From the NCBI RefSeq assembly GCF_900090045.1, contig NC_041781.1, positions 1,467,501 through 1,531,500 of the forward strand: 64,000 nucleotides of DNA, read 5' to 3'. Made by a program: the position numbers and the translations under genes. This document shows positions 44,101 through 54,112 of the stretch, in pieces. The notes below the pieces were generated by a model that was given only the letters and a program-made list of their open reading frames with translations, had not been told where the DNA came from and ran no database searches. This DNA comes from Plasmodium malariae (taxonomy: Eukaryota; Apicomplexa; Aconoidasida; Haemosporida; Plasmodiidae). Every line of letters starts with the position of its first letter. The first letter of the stretch is position 1.

Positions 44101-45369
44101 ACTACCGTAGTGGCTTCTGTCATTACCATCATTTACACCACTGCTATTATTTTTATTTCCCACGATTTCTGCATCCACATAGACCGCGTCTACTAACCTT
44201 TCTAAGATAACTCTATCCCCAGGGGTAATTACCCCCCCTTTCCTCGAAAAATCCTTCTTTTCGTGTTTTACACTATTGAAGATGGTGTAGCTATTCCGAA
44301 AGTTAGGATAGTCATGATTTGAGTGCACTACGCCGATATTTTTCTTACATCCCATGTGCTCATATACATCGATCTCCGTTTTTCCCAATATGCCTACTTC
44401 CCCCTCGTGGAATAATCCCCTCGAATGGCATAACAATACTTCCACAATTTGACGGCTGCTCAAATTTTTAATAGGCTTTTTTCTATTCAAGTAATTAAAA
44501 TAAACATTCTTGTTACAGTCAATGGTTTCTAGAAATTGCGAATAGTTAGAATCATTGAAATGATTGAAAAAGTAAATATCTTCATCTGCAAAGTAGTAAT
44601 CATTCTGTACTTCCAATGTAACACGAGGATCATTTGGGGGAAACATCTTACTGTATTGGTTTTTTCCTCCAATTTTAGCTAAATCCCTGTCGTCCTCAAG
44701 CACCTCGGTGTTTGTTGCACTTCCATTGTTCCCATCCTCTTCAAACATATCGTAATAATTGTCTATATGAAAAATATCTCTATCACTTCCAAGAGATGTG
44801 TTGAATCTTTTCTCTACTACAATTGTCTTCGTTTCTGCCGTTTTACTATTAGTATAGTTTATCTTTTCCACGTCCCACTTATCATAAGAATTAATGGATT
44901 CATACAGTTCATATAATTTTTTTTTATCTAGGTTCACATTCTTCATAGTTCTATTGCCCATATGAAACAAGTTGAACTTCTCTTTGTCATTGTTACTGTT
45001 ACTACAACTATTATTAATGTTATCCCCTTTCTCTATTTCGTCCTCTTCCACGACTTCCTCATTAACATTTCTTTCAACACTTCTGTCATCATTTATACAA
45101 CTTACTAGCTCACCTCTTAGTTGTTCCTTCCTTTTTTTGTTCTTCTTGTCTTTCCTGATCAAGTAATTTATTTCGTTAATATCAACGTCATCCTTTTTTA
45201 TTTGTGTGTTCCTTTTTAACTCTTGTATCTCTTTCCTCCATTTATTTGATGCCTTACTGTTACCTAAAATTTCTTCAATCCCTTCACTAAAACTATTGAA
45301 ACATTTACGTACATAACTTGAACCATTCTTCAACAACAATAGGGAACAACTCCTCTGGAGGATGGGCAT
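41179..45369 (-). CDS. Large helical protein, putative organellar, 1396 aa
   Basis: A single uninterrupted exon. The first 28 residues (MPILQRSCSLLLLKNGSSYV then RKCFNSFS) have no acidic residue, several basic and Ser residues and an amphipathic look, as in mitochondrial presequences. The body alternates Asn-rich disordered inserts with leucine-rich helical blocks, for example SSRQIVEVLLCHSRGLFH, LNKLMQNFLCQLQLLSIEQV, NFEELQIVLSSLNNMNSSEF and SSEEVVLILNQLMWYIVKNE. This resembles the helical-hairpin repeats (heptatrico-/octotricopeptide) of apicomplexan organellar RNA-binding proteins, but I see no C-terminal RAP domain and cannot confirm the family. Low-complexity inserts include a GIAQGIAKETATGIAQGIEE run and a His-rich EHERRHEYVHKHMHLHEQ run. 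Targeting and repeat type are inference. Confidence 0.85.
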   Translation of the reverse strand: MPILQRSCSLLLLKNGSSYVRKCFNSFSEGIEEILGNSKASNKWRKEIQELKRNTQIKKDDVDINEINYLIRKDKKNKKRKEQLRGELVSCINDDRSVERNVNEEVVEEDEIEKGDNINNSCSNSNNDKEKFNLFHMGNRTMKNVNLDKKKLYELYESINSYDKWDVEKINYTNSKTAETKTIVVEKRFNTSLGSDRDIFHIDNYYDMFEEDGNNGSATNTEVLEDDRDLAKIGGKNQYSKMFPPNDPRVTLEVQNDYYFADEDIYFFNHFNDSNYSQFLETIDCNKNVYFNYLNRKKPIKNLSSRQIVEVLLCHSRGLFHEGEVGILGKTEIDVYEHMGCKKNIGVVHSNHDYPNFRNSYTIFNSVKHEKKDFSRKGGVITPGDRVILERLVDAVYVDAEIVGNKNNSSGVNDGNDRSHYGSADLYRRSCSNRLLYANLLNRIEFISLSFSLKESIFIIAFFYLQNSLPLEVLNKLMQNFLCQLQLLSIEQVLILLKIYGTWKNNYDDFVHALLIYFFNIRITSGSGTGAYVGGTADSHYWSARKAEKESTKARGIAQGIAKETATGIAQGIEEGNANIATRGKEREGHTNNPSRDATMIDITNNIIFLKICLQNNIRINKALIIFYSKRHLPFYKKEDFLLIFQCFYFLTDKKSNSIFREMIKHFPFQLSKEIQEKEKKLTSSINLEKLAKLERSTNSSSLTCLTNIRKILQEPRKIAVLKLNFEELQIVLSSLNNMNSSEFYENVKLCLTNDYYNFNDIFKAEKTLNGLEEYDHECEHERRHEYVHKHMHLHEQLAGERLGKSSCTRDNNSLRHKRLLQVNIHVINFLIFHNIITMISEFVAFPFFRRNDLFDLMKNEKQSNDKIDFNDEEVTFDILIKMNTHRVDENICIKELSSSERYNEIDNSTNGNEAHIDTAYIGSGLVRLSAIDVKDLFICNRDDLNKFLYHYEKIILKKVSLTFLTNCIYFINEYITSFKKILLLDICTKVSEDILFVLSFLYLKFLVIMNSLNGCNKKIMLFHYSKIVPLNYEVIRRKEKLSSYVFLYYNLIKGSKEHNRQLPQNEWKTSDKNLLCNNSYLLSNSIFNTLFLIFQNFFDTIKLNFSTTIFTCNINIMLLTLSLYTYNMIRGRGNYSGGTNSSSATNYLGATNCIGATNYYDSCLNLSPDTLSNNSSDIVARGSIAISKEISATLLGLMDSIISFFSVYKSRYYEGRLSDSEVIHLVRALSYFISALHFYENIDKNGLSKKSSSCIVAGHPNIDSCVGHTSDEGEKNKKKIIEFYHYSLSFFISDLRKICFSDLTEINILEMFEAVSRIYILISLNNISSEEVVLILNQLMWYIVKNEMYISKDNYHFIVNSCINMKHNRAFFIPCQIFDWKAYAQLMQVLQRVQM

Positions 45370-45420
45370 TTTTACGACTCTTCTACTCGTTTATCTGCAC
45401 TATTATTTGTTTATCTTCAC

Positions 45421-45700
45421 TTCGATTTGCTTCTCTATACTTCGATTTGCTTCTCTATACTTCGACTTGCTTCTCTATACTTCGACTTGCTTCTCTATAC
45501 TTCGACTTGCTTCTCTATACTTCGACTTGCTTCTCTATACTTCGACTTGCTTCTCTATACTTCGACTTGCTTCTCTATACTTCGACTTGCTTCTCTATAC
45601 TTCGACTTGCTTCTCTATACTTCGACTTGCTTCTCTATACTTCGATTTGCTTCTCTATACTTCGACTTACTTCTCTATACTTCGACTTGCTTCTCTACAC
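45421..45700. repeat. 20-bp tandem repeat (ttcgacttgcttctctatac)n, 14 copies
   Basis: Fourteen near-identical 20-base copies with single C/T changes (ttcgatttgc, ttcgacttac) in the outer copies. All plus frames are open with an LYFDLLLYTSTCFSILRLAS peptide. The array is just outside the coding start of the minus-strand gene, so it lies in its 5' UTR or promoter. Confidence 0.95.
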
Positions 45701-46324
45701 TGCTTTTTTCCTTTTTTTTTTTTCTCCCCCACCGTGCACTCCCCTTTCCAGGGGTATTTTATAATGACCTTGACTTTTTTCTATAAATCAAAAGCACGAT
45801 TTTTTGGCGTTTTATCAGCTATTTATCACCTTTTTATCGGCTATTTATCACCTTTTTATCGGCTATTTATTGACTATTTATTGACTATTTATTGCCAATT
45901 TATTGCCAATTTATTGACTATTTATTGCCAATTTATTGCCAATTTATTGCTGATTTACTGGGTTTTCTATGCCCCCCTTCTGTGTTTACATTTTACCGTT
46001 ATACGAAAAGGAGAAGAAGGGAATGAAAAGATTTTCTGCTATGTTAGTAGTGCATTCCGCCAAGTGTGCATATACATCTGTGTTATTCCGCATGTACATA
46101 TAATATTGCAGGGGAATGTATTCTTTTACACTACATTTTATTTATTTATCCATCTACATATTTATCCATCTACATATTTATCCATCTACATATTTATCCA
46201 TCTATTTTGTTATCTATCTATTTATTTTATTTTTTTTCACGAGAAAAAGGAGAAAGGGCAGACTAAAAAAATGATGACTCGGTCAGGTGAAACATAAGAA
46301 AAAAAAAATTAATAATAATTAAAC

Positions 46325-46558
46325 AAAAAACGAATAGTCAAATAAGCAATAAACGAATAGTCAAATAAGCAATAAACGAATAGTCAAATAAGCAATAAAC
46401 GAACAGTCAAATAAGCAATAAACGAATAGTCAAATAAGCAATAAACGAATAGTCAAATAAGCAATAAACGAATAGTCAAATAAGCAATAAACGAACAGTC
46501 AAATAAGCAATAAACGAATAGTCAAATAAGCAATAAACGAATAGTCAAATAAGCAAAA
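46325..46558. repeat. 23-bp tandem repeat (cgaatagtcaaataagcaataaa)n, about 10 copies
   Basis: Highly regular copies differing only by cgaatag/cgaacag. It has stops in most frames and sits immediately upstream of the kinase start codon. Confidence 0.93.
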
Positions 46559-46629
46559 AAAGGAATAAGCAAATGCAGAAAAGGCAAAACTGATCATATA
46601 TTCGCGGACGGCTTAACATTTGCAGCAGT

Positions 46630-48756
46630 ATGAGTGTGTACTTGAAGCGCAAATTCTTCAAAAAGCATAGAGGCTCGTCGAGCTACTTTTCGGACTTTTC
46701 CTTTGATAGTTATAAAAAAGGGAACAACTCAAGTGAAAATATAAATTGCCTAAGTGACAGTGAGCACATATTATGTGTAAGACGTCCCGGCAGGAGGAGA
46801 ATAAGGCATATCGCTGCTCCCTTTGAGATGGTAGAAAGAGAAGACGGATATAATTTTCTGAACGGGTCAGGTAAAACAAAGGCATGTGTTTACGGAAAAT
46901 CCCAAAAGAGAAAGAAAAAAAAAAGAAAAAAAAAAGTACGAAACGAAGCAAAACGAAGGGAATACAATTGGGGAAATAATTTATTTAACAAAAGATACAT
47001 GAAGGGGAAAATCTTTACTATATTCAGTTACGACTATATAGAAGTGCTCAAAAGAGTTCGGATAATGAAAAGGAATAACATGATTAACAGTGATAGGGTT
47101 AGAAGCGAGGAAAAAGTTTTGAACAGGCAAGGAAGTAGGACGAAGAAGAGAAAACGAAATAGTGCACAATGTAACAATATGGATAGTGTGGTCAGTGTGG
47201 TCAATCTGGACAATCAGGACGATGTGCACATCGAGGAGAAGGAGAAACTTGATATATGGAGAAAAATTGAAGCCGAGGAAATATCATTGTGCAGTCCTTT
47301 ACTAATGAATGTACAAAGTGAGTATACATTGTGTTCAAAAAAATATAAAAAGATAAGCATTGTTTATGTAAAGGAATATAGTGAAAGAAAAAATAAATAT
47401 ATATTAAAGAGAAAAATTAAAAAGATCTATAAATGCCCCAAAGAAACTGTATTTAACCCATTCTTCAATAGTTATATACGTTTTGAAAATGTAATAAAGC
47501 TAGAAAAAGAATTAACACAACATTTAGTTCATCAAAATATAATTAGTTTAGAATCATATTACTACTATGAAAACCAAATTGTTACTTTATACAAGTTCGG
47601 AGGTGTTTCACTTATGAAATGGAATAAACAAAAGAGAGTTTTCCAGCTCGAAGATATGCTTATAAAGACATGTGTAATAAATACAAGGAACAGAAAGGAG
47701 CTTGGATTTGTTAGAAACGATATTTTGACTTCAATGCACACCGATTGTTTTAATACCACCGAGGGAAATGAGGAGAGGAAAGAAGAGTGGAATGAAGAGG
47801 AGAAAGATGAGTGGAGTGAAGAAAAGAAAAACGAGTGGAAGGAGGAGAAGAAAGACGAGTGGAAGGAGGAGAAGAAAGACGAGTGGAAGGAGGAGAAGAA
47901 CGACGAGTACAAAAACGATAGAAAATATCTCCCCTCCGTTAACTGTGAAGAAGAGTGTACAGGTAACACTGCGAATACCCCTAAAGTTAAGGGTGTTAAT
48001 TTGCATAGTAACAAAACTTACTATTTAGATAGGGGCGTAAAGGAAGTAGTAGCGGATGAAGGGACAGACACAGAGGATAAGCTAGAAGGTTTGAATAAAT
48101 GGCGTGATGAATGGCCGATTGTACGGAGGGATAAGCGGCGCAAAAAAGGGAAGCGTATGCATGTGTACCCAGAGTACCTGATAGCCGAAATTTTAAGGCA
48201 GTTACTAAAGGTATGTCTTTTTCTATACGAACATAGGATATACCATAGTGATATCAAACCATCTAACATTGTAGTTAAAAATGTAAAGAAGGAGAACTTG
48301 AATACAATTTGTTATAGTAATAAAAAGAATAAGTGGAGTATAAAAAAATTTGGAAAAATTATGAACAGAAATTTTCTTATCAAATTAATTGATTTTGAAT
48401 ATTCCCAAAAAGTGTATAATGAGAAAGCAAATATAGGAGGGACTACTTCACTTTTCAAACCATTAGAAGATTTTAAAAAAAATAAAATAAATGTGTGTTC
48501 TAAGTTGGTATGGATTATCGGAATAACACTTTTTATCTTATCAACAGGTACACATCCTTTTTGTAATGTCAATAACGATGTGCATATTTTTTTTATAATT
48601 AAAAGTAAAAAATTTAATATACGTAAACGGTTCAAACGGTATAGCTATTTCTCTGACTCGTTTAAAGATTTACTTGAAAGAATGTTAAGGGTACAGGTTA
48701 ATAAAAGGATATCATTCTTTGATATATTCATTCACCCATTTGTGTTATTTGGTTAG
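46630..48756 (+). CDS. Divergent protein kinase, 708 aa
   Basis: Single exon starting MSVYLKRKFFKKHRGSSSYF. The N-terminal 240 residues are basic and low-complexity. A degraded N-lobe spans roughly 240-345, with KLEKELTQHLVHQNIISLES resembling the alpha-C helix and beta-4 region and YENQIVTLYKFGGVSL the hinge region. An acidic repeat insert (DEWKEEKKDEWKEEK) follows at about 385-430. The C-lobe has LLKVCLFLYEHRIYHSDIKP (catalytic Asp D541, K543, N546), LIDFEYS (D588-F589-E590 in place of DFG), GGTTSLFKPLEDF as an activation/P+1 region, LVWIIGITLFILSTGTHPF as helix F, and RMLRVQVNKRISFFDIFIHP. Thus HRD has become HSD and DFG has become DFE; no clear glycine loop is visible. It may be active with altered regulation or a pseudokinase. 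Substrate unknown. Confidence 0.85.
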   Translation: MSVYLKRKFFKKHRGSSSYFSDFSFDSYKKGNNSSENINCLSDSEHILCVRRPGRRRIRHIAAPFEMVEREDGYNFLNGSGKTKACVYGKSQKRKKKKRKKKVRNEAKRREYNWGNNLFNKRYMKGKIFTIFSYDYIEVLKRVRIMKRNNMINSDRVRSEEKVLNRQGSRTKKRKRNSAQCNNMDSVVSVVNLDNQDDVHIEEKEKLDIWRKIEAEEISLCSPLLMNVQSEYTLCSKKYKKISIVYVKEYSERKNKYILKRKIKKIYKCPKETVFNPFFNSYIRFENVIKLEKELTQHLVHQNIISLESYYYYENQIVTLYKFGGVSLMKWNKQKRVFQLEDMLIKTCVINTRNRKELGFVRNDILTSMHTDCFNTTEGNEERKEEWNEEEKDEWSEEKKNEWKEEKKDEWKEEKKDEWKEEKNDEYKNDRKYLPSVNCEEECTGNTANTPKVKGVNLHSNKTYYLDRGVKEVVADEGTDTEDKLEGLNKWRDEWPIVRRDKRRKKGKRMHVYPEYLIAEILRQLLKVCLFLYEHRIYHSDIKPSNIVVKNVKKENLNTICYSNKKNKWSIKKFGKIMNRNFLIKLIDFEYSQKVYNEKANIGGTTSLFKPLEDFKKNKINVCSKLVWIIGITLFILSTGTHPFCNVNNDVHIFFIIKSKKFNIRKRFKRYSYFSDSFKDLLERMLRVQVNKRISFFDIFIHPFVLFG
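47795..47905. repeat. 30-bp coding repeat inside the kinase (KDEWKEEK units)
   Basis: Tandem copies of gagtggaaggaggagaagaa-type DNA encode repeated DEWKEEKK units. It lies in frame between the two kinase lobes and is probably length-polymorphic. Confidence 0.85.
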
Positions 48757-49209
48757 AAATATCAAGGGGAAAAAAAAAAAAAAAAAAAAAAAATTGAAAG
48801 CAAATAATATAATAGCAAACATTTCAGCAATAATTAACAGTGAAACAGCTTACAAAAATAAATCCACGGAATGGTATCTTCCTTTGGAACAAAAATACAT
48901 CCGCAGGATAATGCAGCGCCATCTGCTTGTAGAAGCCTTCATTGTATACAGAGATGTGCCTTTACGTTACATATACGCACACATAATGCGTGCATACATA
49001 CATGCATATATACATACAAACACTTGCACATACTTACTTATTTGTAACTATTCTTTTAAGAGTCATAACTCCACTTTGTGCGGCTCCTTTTTTTTCGTAA
49101 ATTAATTTTTTTGTGCCTGAATTTTGTTGCATTGTGCTATTTTTTATGATTTGTGTTTTGTGTTTTGTGTTTTGTGTTTTAATTTATTTTTATTTTTTTT
49201 CTTTATTTT

Positions 49210-49262
<53 letters not shown>

Positions 49263-49480
49263 TTTTATTTTTTTTTTTTTTTTTTATTTTTATTTTTTTA
49301 TTTTTTTATTTTTATTTTATTTTTTTTTTCATTTGCTCTCCCAGCCCATATTAAACATAATACCTTCCTTTACCATTTTCGAAACGCACATTTTTTTAGA
49401 GGACTTACAATTGTCGGCCTCTGGAAGAAGCAAGATTCTTCACTAAGGGGTGAAGTAGAAGGACTAGTAAAGAAGAAATG

Positions 49481-49516
<36 letters not shown>

Positions 49517-50661
49517 AAAGAAACATCAAACGATAAAGTGGAAAAAGTAAAGCATAGTGCAAAACTTAACGTTTGAAGTATGACGAGGGTAGTACAACGT
49601 ATAAAGTGTAAAAATAATTAAAACAGCTTTATTGTATTTCTACAGTATAAGGGAAGAAACTAGCCATTGAAGCAAATTTTATATGCAATGCGTACGATTA
49701 CGTACCATTTCGTACAGCTAAGTTTCATCTTTGATTTATTTTGTACATCTTCATTGATTCATTTGTGTTTCTTTTAGGATAGTACAATTTTTTACTTCAA
49801 GGCATTAAGCTTTGTAGCGTTATGCGTACAGAACATTATATATAAGTACACATATGCGAATACACAGCATAAAGGTAGATATTTAGCGTACCAACAGAGT
49901 AGCTTTTTCGGGGATTATCATTATGTATATATTGCTTTCTCATACAGAAAGTAAATTTCTACCTTCACTGTAGTCGTTCTAGCTCTTGCATGTCTGTTTA
50001 AATGTATCTATATACACGTAATTCATAAAAGAAAGAGATCACCACAGCGCGAACGCAACGGGGGTACGTAGGGCACACGCGCATATAGATGTATGTTTAT
50101 ATATGCGTATTCATTGAGGGGGTATAGTACTGTAGAAGCGTAGTACTGTAGTAGCGTAGTACTGTAGTAGCGTGGTACTGTAGTAGCGTAGTACTGTAGT
50201 AGCGTAGTACTGTAGTAGCGTAGTACTGTAGAAGCGTAGTACTGTAGCGTAGTACTGTAGTAGTACTGTAGTAGCGTAGTACTGTAGTAGCGTAGTACTG
50301 TAGTACTGTAGTAGCGTGGTACTGTAGAAGCGTAGTACTGTAGTAGCGTGGTACTGTAGTAGCGTAGTAGTAGTAGCGTAGTAGTAGCGTAGTACTGTAG
50401 TAGCGTAGTACGTAGTAGCGTAGTACTGTAGTAGTACGTAGTACGTAGTAGCGTAGTACTGTAGTAGCGTGGTACTGTAGTAGCGTGGTACTGTAGTAGC
50501 GTAGTACTGTAGTAGCGTAGTACTGTAGTACCATATTTCTGCAATAGTGCAAGGAGACGCTGCAGAATAAACGTGGAAGCAATAAAAGCGAAAGCATTGT
50601 ACAACGAACACGTAAAAGGAACATATAAAACGAACTGGTAAGTCGAGTAAATCCTGGGTCC
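48757..50661. other. Spacer with long poly-dT and a 16-bp minisatellite
   Basis: Contains a T-rich tract of about 110 (49190-49335) including one run of more than 45 T, a poly-dA of about 33 (49481-49513) and the 16-bp array at 50119-50531. The rest is AT-rich sequence with TATG words. No exon supported. Confidence 0.55.
50119..50531. repeat. 16-bp tandem repeat (gtactgtagtagcgta)n with AGTACT palindromes
   Basis: About 26 imperfect copies, GC-richer than the surroundings, with unit variants (gtagaag, gtggtac, gtacgtag, tagtagtag). Each unit contains GTAGTAC, so AGTACT palindromes recur every 16 bp. On the minus strand it opens long YYSTTLLQYYATT frames in three registers, all artefacts. It ends about 130 bp before the guanylate kinase start. 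Confidence 0.93.
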
Positions 50662-51264
50662 ATGCCAAAAATAGCCCCACTAGTTATCTGTGGCCCATCT
50701 GGAGTAGGGAAAGGTACGCTTATAAAGATGCTCCTCAAAGATTTTCCATCTTCTTTTCGTTTTTCAGTGAGTTGTACAACTAGAAAAAAGAGAGAAAATG
50801 AAAGAGATGGAATAGATTACTATTTTTTAAATAAAGAAGACTTTGAATTAAAGTTAAAGCAAAATTTTTTTTTGGAGCATGATAATTATGCAAATAATTT
50901 ATATGGAACATTAAAGAGTGAATATGACAAGGCAGAAATGGAAAATAAAATATGTTTATTTGAAATGAATATTAACGGAGTTAAACAACTGAAGGAATGT
51001 AATTATGTTAGTAACGGAATATACATATTTGTAAAACCACCCAATACTGATATACTATTAAGCAGATTAAAAAAAAGAAATACCGAGAATCCCGAACAAA
51101 TAAATAAAAGAATGTACGAATTAAATCGAGAACTAGATGAAGCTAATAACATAGACTTTAACATGTTCTTAGTAAATGACGATCTTACAAAAACGTATGA
51201 GCAGCTAAAGGAATATTTGATGCAATCCTATCAGCATTTGAGAAGCGGCAGCGGTTCGAGGTGA
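50662..51264 (+). CDS. Guanylate kinase, 200 aa
   Basis: Phosphorylates GMP to GDP with ATP in the purine salvage pathway on which malaria parasites depend. Single exon, family length. The P-loop GPSGVGKGT lies at residues 11-19. The GMP-binding region follows: [20 protein letters not shown] (Ser, Arg and Tyr ligands), then [20 protein letters not shown], in place of the usual FLE.A...GN.YGT. The lid and final region include [39 protein letters not shown]. All key catalytic positions are recognisable. The ATG of [14 protein letters not shown] gives the standard short N terminus before the P-loop. The C-terminal GSGSR tail is species-specific. Confidence 0.96.
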   Translation: MPKIAPLVICGPSGVGKGTLIKMLLKDFPSSFRFSVSCTTRKKRENERDGIDYYFLNKEDFELKLKQNFFLEHDNYANNLYGTLKSEYDKAEMENKICLFEMNINGVKQLKECNYVSNGIYIFVKPPNTDILLSRLKKRNTENPEQINKRMYELNRELDEANNIDFNMFLVNDDLTKTYEQLKEYLMQSYQHLRSGSGSR

Positions 51265-51914
51265 TACTTAGCTATTAGATAACCACAACTTAGCCATTAC
51301 GTAGTTATTACGAGGCCATTACTTAACCACAACTTAGCCATTACGTAGTCATTACAAGGCCATTACTTAACCACTACTTATCCATTCAGTGAACATGTTA
51401 TGAGGTGCCAGGGGAAAATGAAAATATAACCATCGATGAAAGCAATACGTATATATACATATTTACATTTACACCCGAACGTACGAACATATACGCATAT
51501 CGCTAATTATAGAGCAAGTTTTACTAAAAGAAGTTTCATTCCTGTGTAATATATATGACCCACCCCCCTCGTTTATTTTGTAAGGAAACACAACGAAAAA
51601 ATATCTGCTGAACGGTCTTTATTTTAAGATAAACTACGTGTAATAATAAGCGCGAACATATATATACATGCATGAACACATCCCAGCGTACGTACGTATG
51701 TGTATACGTACATACACGCATACGAGTACGTTTGCTTATATATATTTGCCTTTCTGTCCTGCTGTTTTCCTTCCTCCAGTATACTTTGATTAAACTCTTT
51801 TTTGCCTTGGTTGTTGGAATTATGCGCAAGTAAAAATATTTATGTTTACATATGTACATATACATATATATAGATATGTATATAAGTGGTTGATGGCACT
51901 CGGTATTTTTTTAA

Positions 51915-51961
<47 letters not shown>

Positions 51962-52398
51962 TATATATATATGTATATGTATGTGAATATGCATGTATGT
52001 ATTAATGTGTATGCATACATGTACCCCATTTCCGCGAGTACTTGAAAAAGGAAAAAAAGGAAACTACAAAAAAATGCAAGAAAAAATAAGCTTAAAAAAT
52101 TCAAAAATAAGTTCAAGCAAAAATGTTTAAAAAATAATAAAAAATTTGCAGAAAAATTGCAGAAAAATTGCAGAAAAATTGACTTAATTTTTTCCAAAAA
52201 TACCGCAATATTTTGCAAAAAATGAAATTAAAGTTTCGGAAATAAAATTGGAGGAATTTTTTTTTTTTTTTTTTTTTTTTTTTTCTTCCATTTTTCTTTG
52301 AGTTTTTCCTGCACTGTTCTTCCATTTTTCCTCCATTTTTCCTCCATTTTTCCTCCATTTTTCTTCCTATTTTTCTTCCTATTTTTTTAAAACAAAAG
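51265..52398. other. Intergenic region between guanylate kinase and TAF7
   Basis: Begins with a degenerate repeat of about 42 bases (accattacttaaccacaact tagccattacgtagttattac type, 51290-51385), then TATA/TATG microsatellites (51840-52000) and a gaaaaattgcagaaaaattg repeat near 52150. A poly-dT (52259-52285) and a tccatttttcc run (52320-52375) lie just before the TAF7 ATG. No gene seen. Confidence 0.55.
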
Positions 52399-54112
52399 AT
52401 GGAAAAGAAAAAAGAAAATACTATAAAAATATCGCTTAACATAAATACTAATACAAAAAATGAAAATTATATCAATGCATATCCTGTAGGCAATGGCTAT
52501 TCGAAGATTAAAGCAAATTCGAAGGAGGTTTCCGAAGCACTGTAAGCAAATAAATAAAAAAGTAAAATCAACGACTAGTGAAGATATGATCTTAATAAAA
52601 AGATATGAACGAAATGAATATATGAAAATAGTAAACGTAATGCTCATCCAGTTCGTTTATGAATATATAGAGCATGTTCACCCAAGAGGAAAATTGCTAT
52701 ATGCAAAAAGATGAACTGCGTATTGTTATGAATGTATGCATATATTTACTCCTTGTAAAAAATTTGCTCTTGGCACAAGTGAACGCATTTAGTTGATATC
52801 TACTTGTGCAGATGCTTTGATTTTATTGTAGCCTGGATACATATGTACACCAGAGTTATTTATGTATTTTATACAATTCTTATGTCTTACGCGTACACTT
52901 CATATGACCTACACTTCCTGCAATTCTTACATTTTTTCATCACTCATGTTATTCTTTTTCTTTTTATTTTTTTCGCGTAGGAGCCTCATTGAAGATATCA
53001 GGGGAGGAGCTTTTCACTACAAGGACTTGCAAGAAATATACTTCATGAATGATACGGACCTAATAAAAATTATAAATGAGATAAAGAATGTGGAGGAGAA
53101 GGTAAAGAACAATGTAGGCATCAAAAACATTAATAACAGTGTAAATATGAACGATCATAGCGGTATTCATACGAATAGTAATAACAACGAAAACGTAAAT
53201 ATGATTAATGGAATTAGCAGTGGTATTAATAAGAATAATAGTTTCAATTATAGCGATGACTATAGCCAAAATTGTAAATACAAGAATGGGAAGGGAGGGA
53301 ATGTATTTATGCTCGAAAATGATGTAGATAAGGCATGCATAATAAGATTTCCATTAACTGTTGCAAATGAAATAAAAAAATATTTATTAAAAAAAAATTT
53401 GGAGCTAGAAATAGAACCAACGAGTTTATTAAATTCAAGATTTTTCTTAATTCATTTTAAAAATATAAATAAGAAATTTTATGGTGTTTTACTTGAACTG
53501 TCCACACATATAGAAATACACAAAACGCTCGATAGAACCAACCTGTACAAAACAAATGACGTATCACAGATCATTTACGTGTATGATAAAGATGAGAAGC
53601 ACAGTAGTAACCGCTGTAGTGGCAGTAACGTTTGTAGGGGTGATAATTGCCTGACCAATAGTAAACTTCTTGAACGGTTCATAAATAACAATTTCCAGTT
53701 GGACTGTGGAATTAACAGCAAAATTGATAAATTTCATTTTGAAAATCATGCAAAACTCTATAAATATCATGATATATACTTTGCCGAAAAACTTATATCT
53801 GACTATTTAAATGCTAACTATTATGACTATTATGATTTATATGTTAAAACATACAATGAGATGAATAATCATGTACGTATAGAACGAGAAAGTAATTTTA
53901 AACAAACAGAAATAGTTGATGAAGATACAAACTTATCCGATATATTAAATTCACTTGATAACACATGTAATATTATGAATCAAATAGAAAAAGAAAAAGG
54001 TGATATCACGTTTGAAACGTTATTAAATTATCAGATAGACAATGAGAATTACGAATCCGATGTTTCCGATTTGTTGCTAGGGGGCACCTATTACATGCGC
54101 AAGAAGAAGTGA
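52399..54112 (+). CDS. TAF7: TFIID subunit 7-like protein (TAF7), two exons
   Basis: Exon 1 is 52399..52541 (MEKKKENTIKISLNINTNTK, continuing to SKEVSEA) with donor CT|GTAAGC. Exon 2 is 52981..54112 after TCGCGTAG, phase 2 on both sides, giving 424 aa. The TAF7 N-terminal domain is at about residues 160-245: KACIIRFPLTVANEIKKYLL, FFLIHFKNINKKFYGVLLEL, then HIEIHKTLDRTNLYKTNDVS followed by QIIYVYD. These match the family blocks E.QFILRLP, R.G.V...G...LVDLPC.IE, and KT.D....YKT.DI.QML.V. TAF7 is a component of the general factor TFIID and regulates TAF1. The segment between exon 1 and the domain is Asn-rich disorder; the acidic C-terminal part (DEDTNLSDILNSLDNTCN) is also typical of TAF7. The canonical VDLPC is replaced by LELST. 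Confidence 0.82.

Larger units (their letters stand above)
45370..46629. other. Divergent intergenic region with two large minisatellites
   Basis: This gap should contain the promoters of the 1396-aa gene and the kinase. A 20-bp array (45421-45700) begins about 50 bp upstream of the former's ATG. A ttattgccaattta/ttattgactattta-type repeat covers 45830-45955. A catctacatatttatc repeat covers 46140-46205. A 23-bp array (46325-46558) lies 70 bp before the kinase ATG. Confidence 0.6.

Noticed and set aside
45318..46297. A 311-codon plus-strand frame through the 20-bp repeat
   Set aside because: It is open only because of the repeat and overlaps the coding start of the opposite gene.
49113..49481. 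Poly-Phe ORF
   Set aside because: It is a long poly-dT tract.
50023..50738. Three minus-strand frames of about 190-210 codons with YYSTTLLQYYATT
   Set aside because: Same 16-bp repeat in three registers; they also overlap the start of guanylate kinase on the opposite strand.
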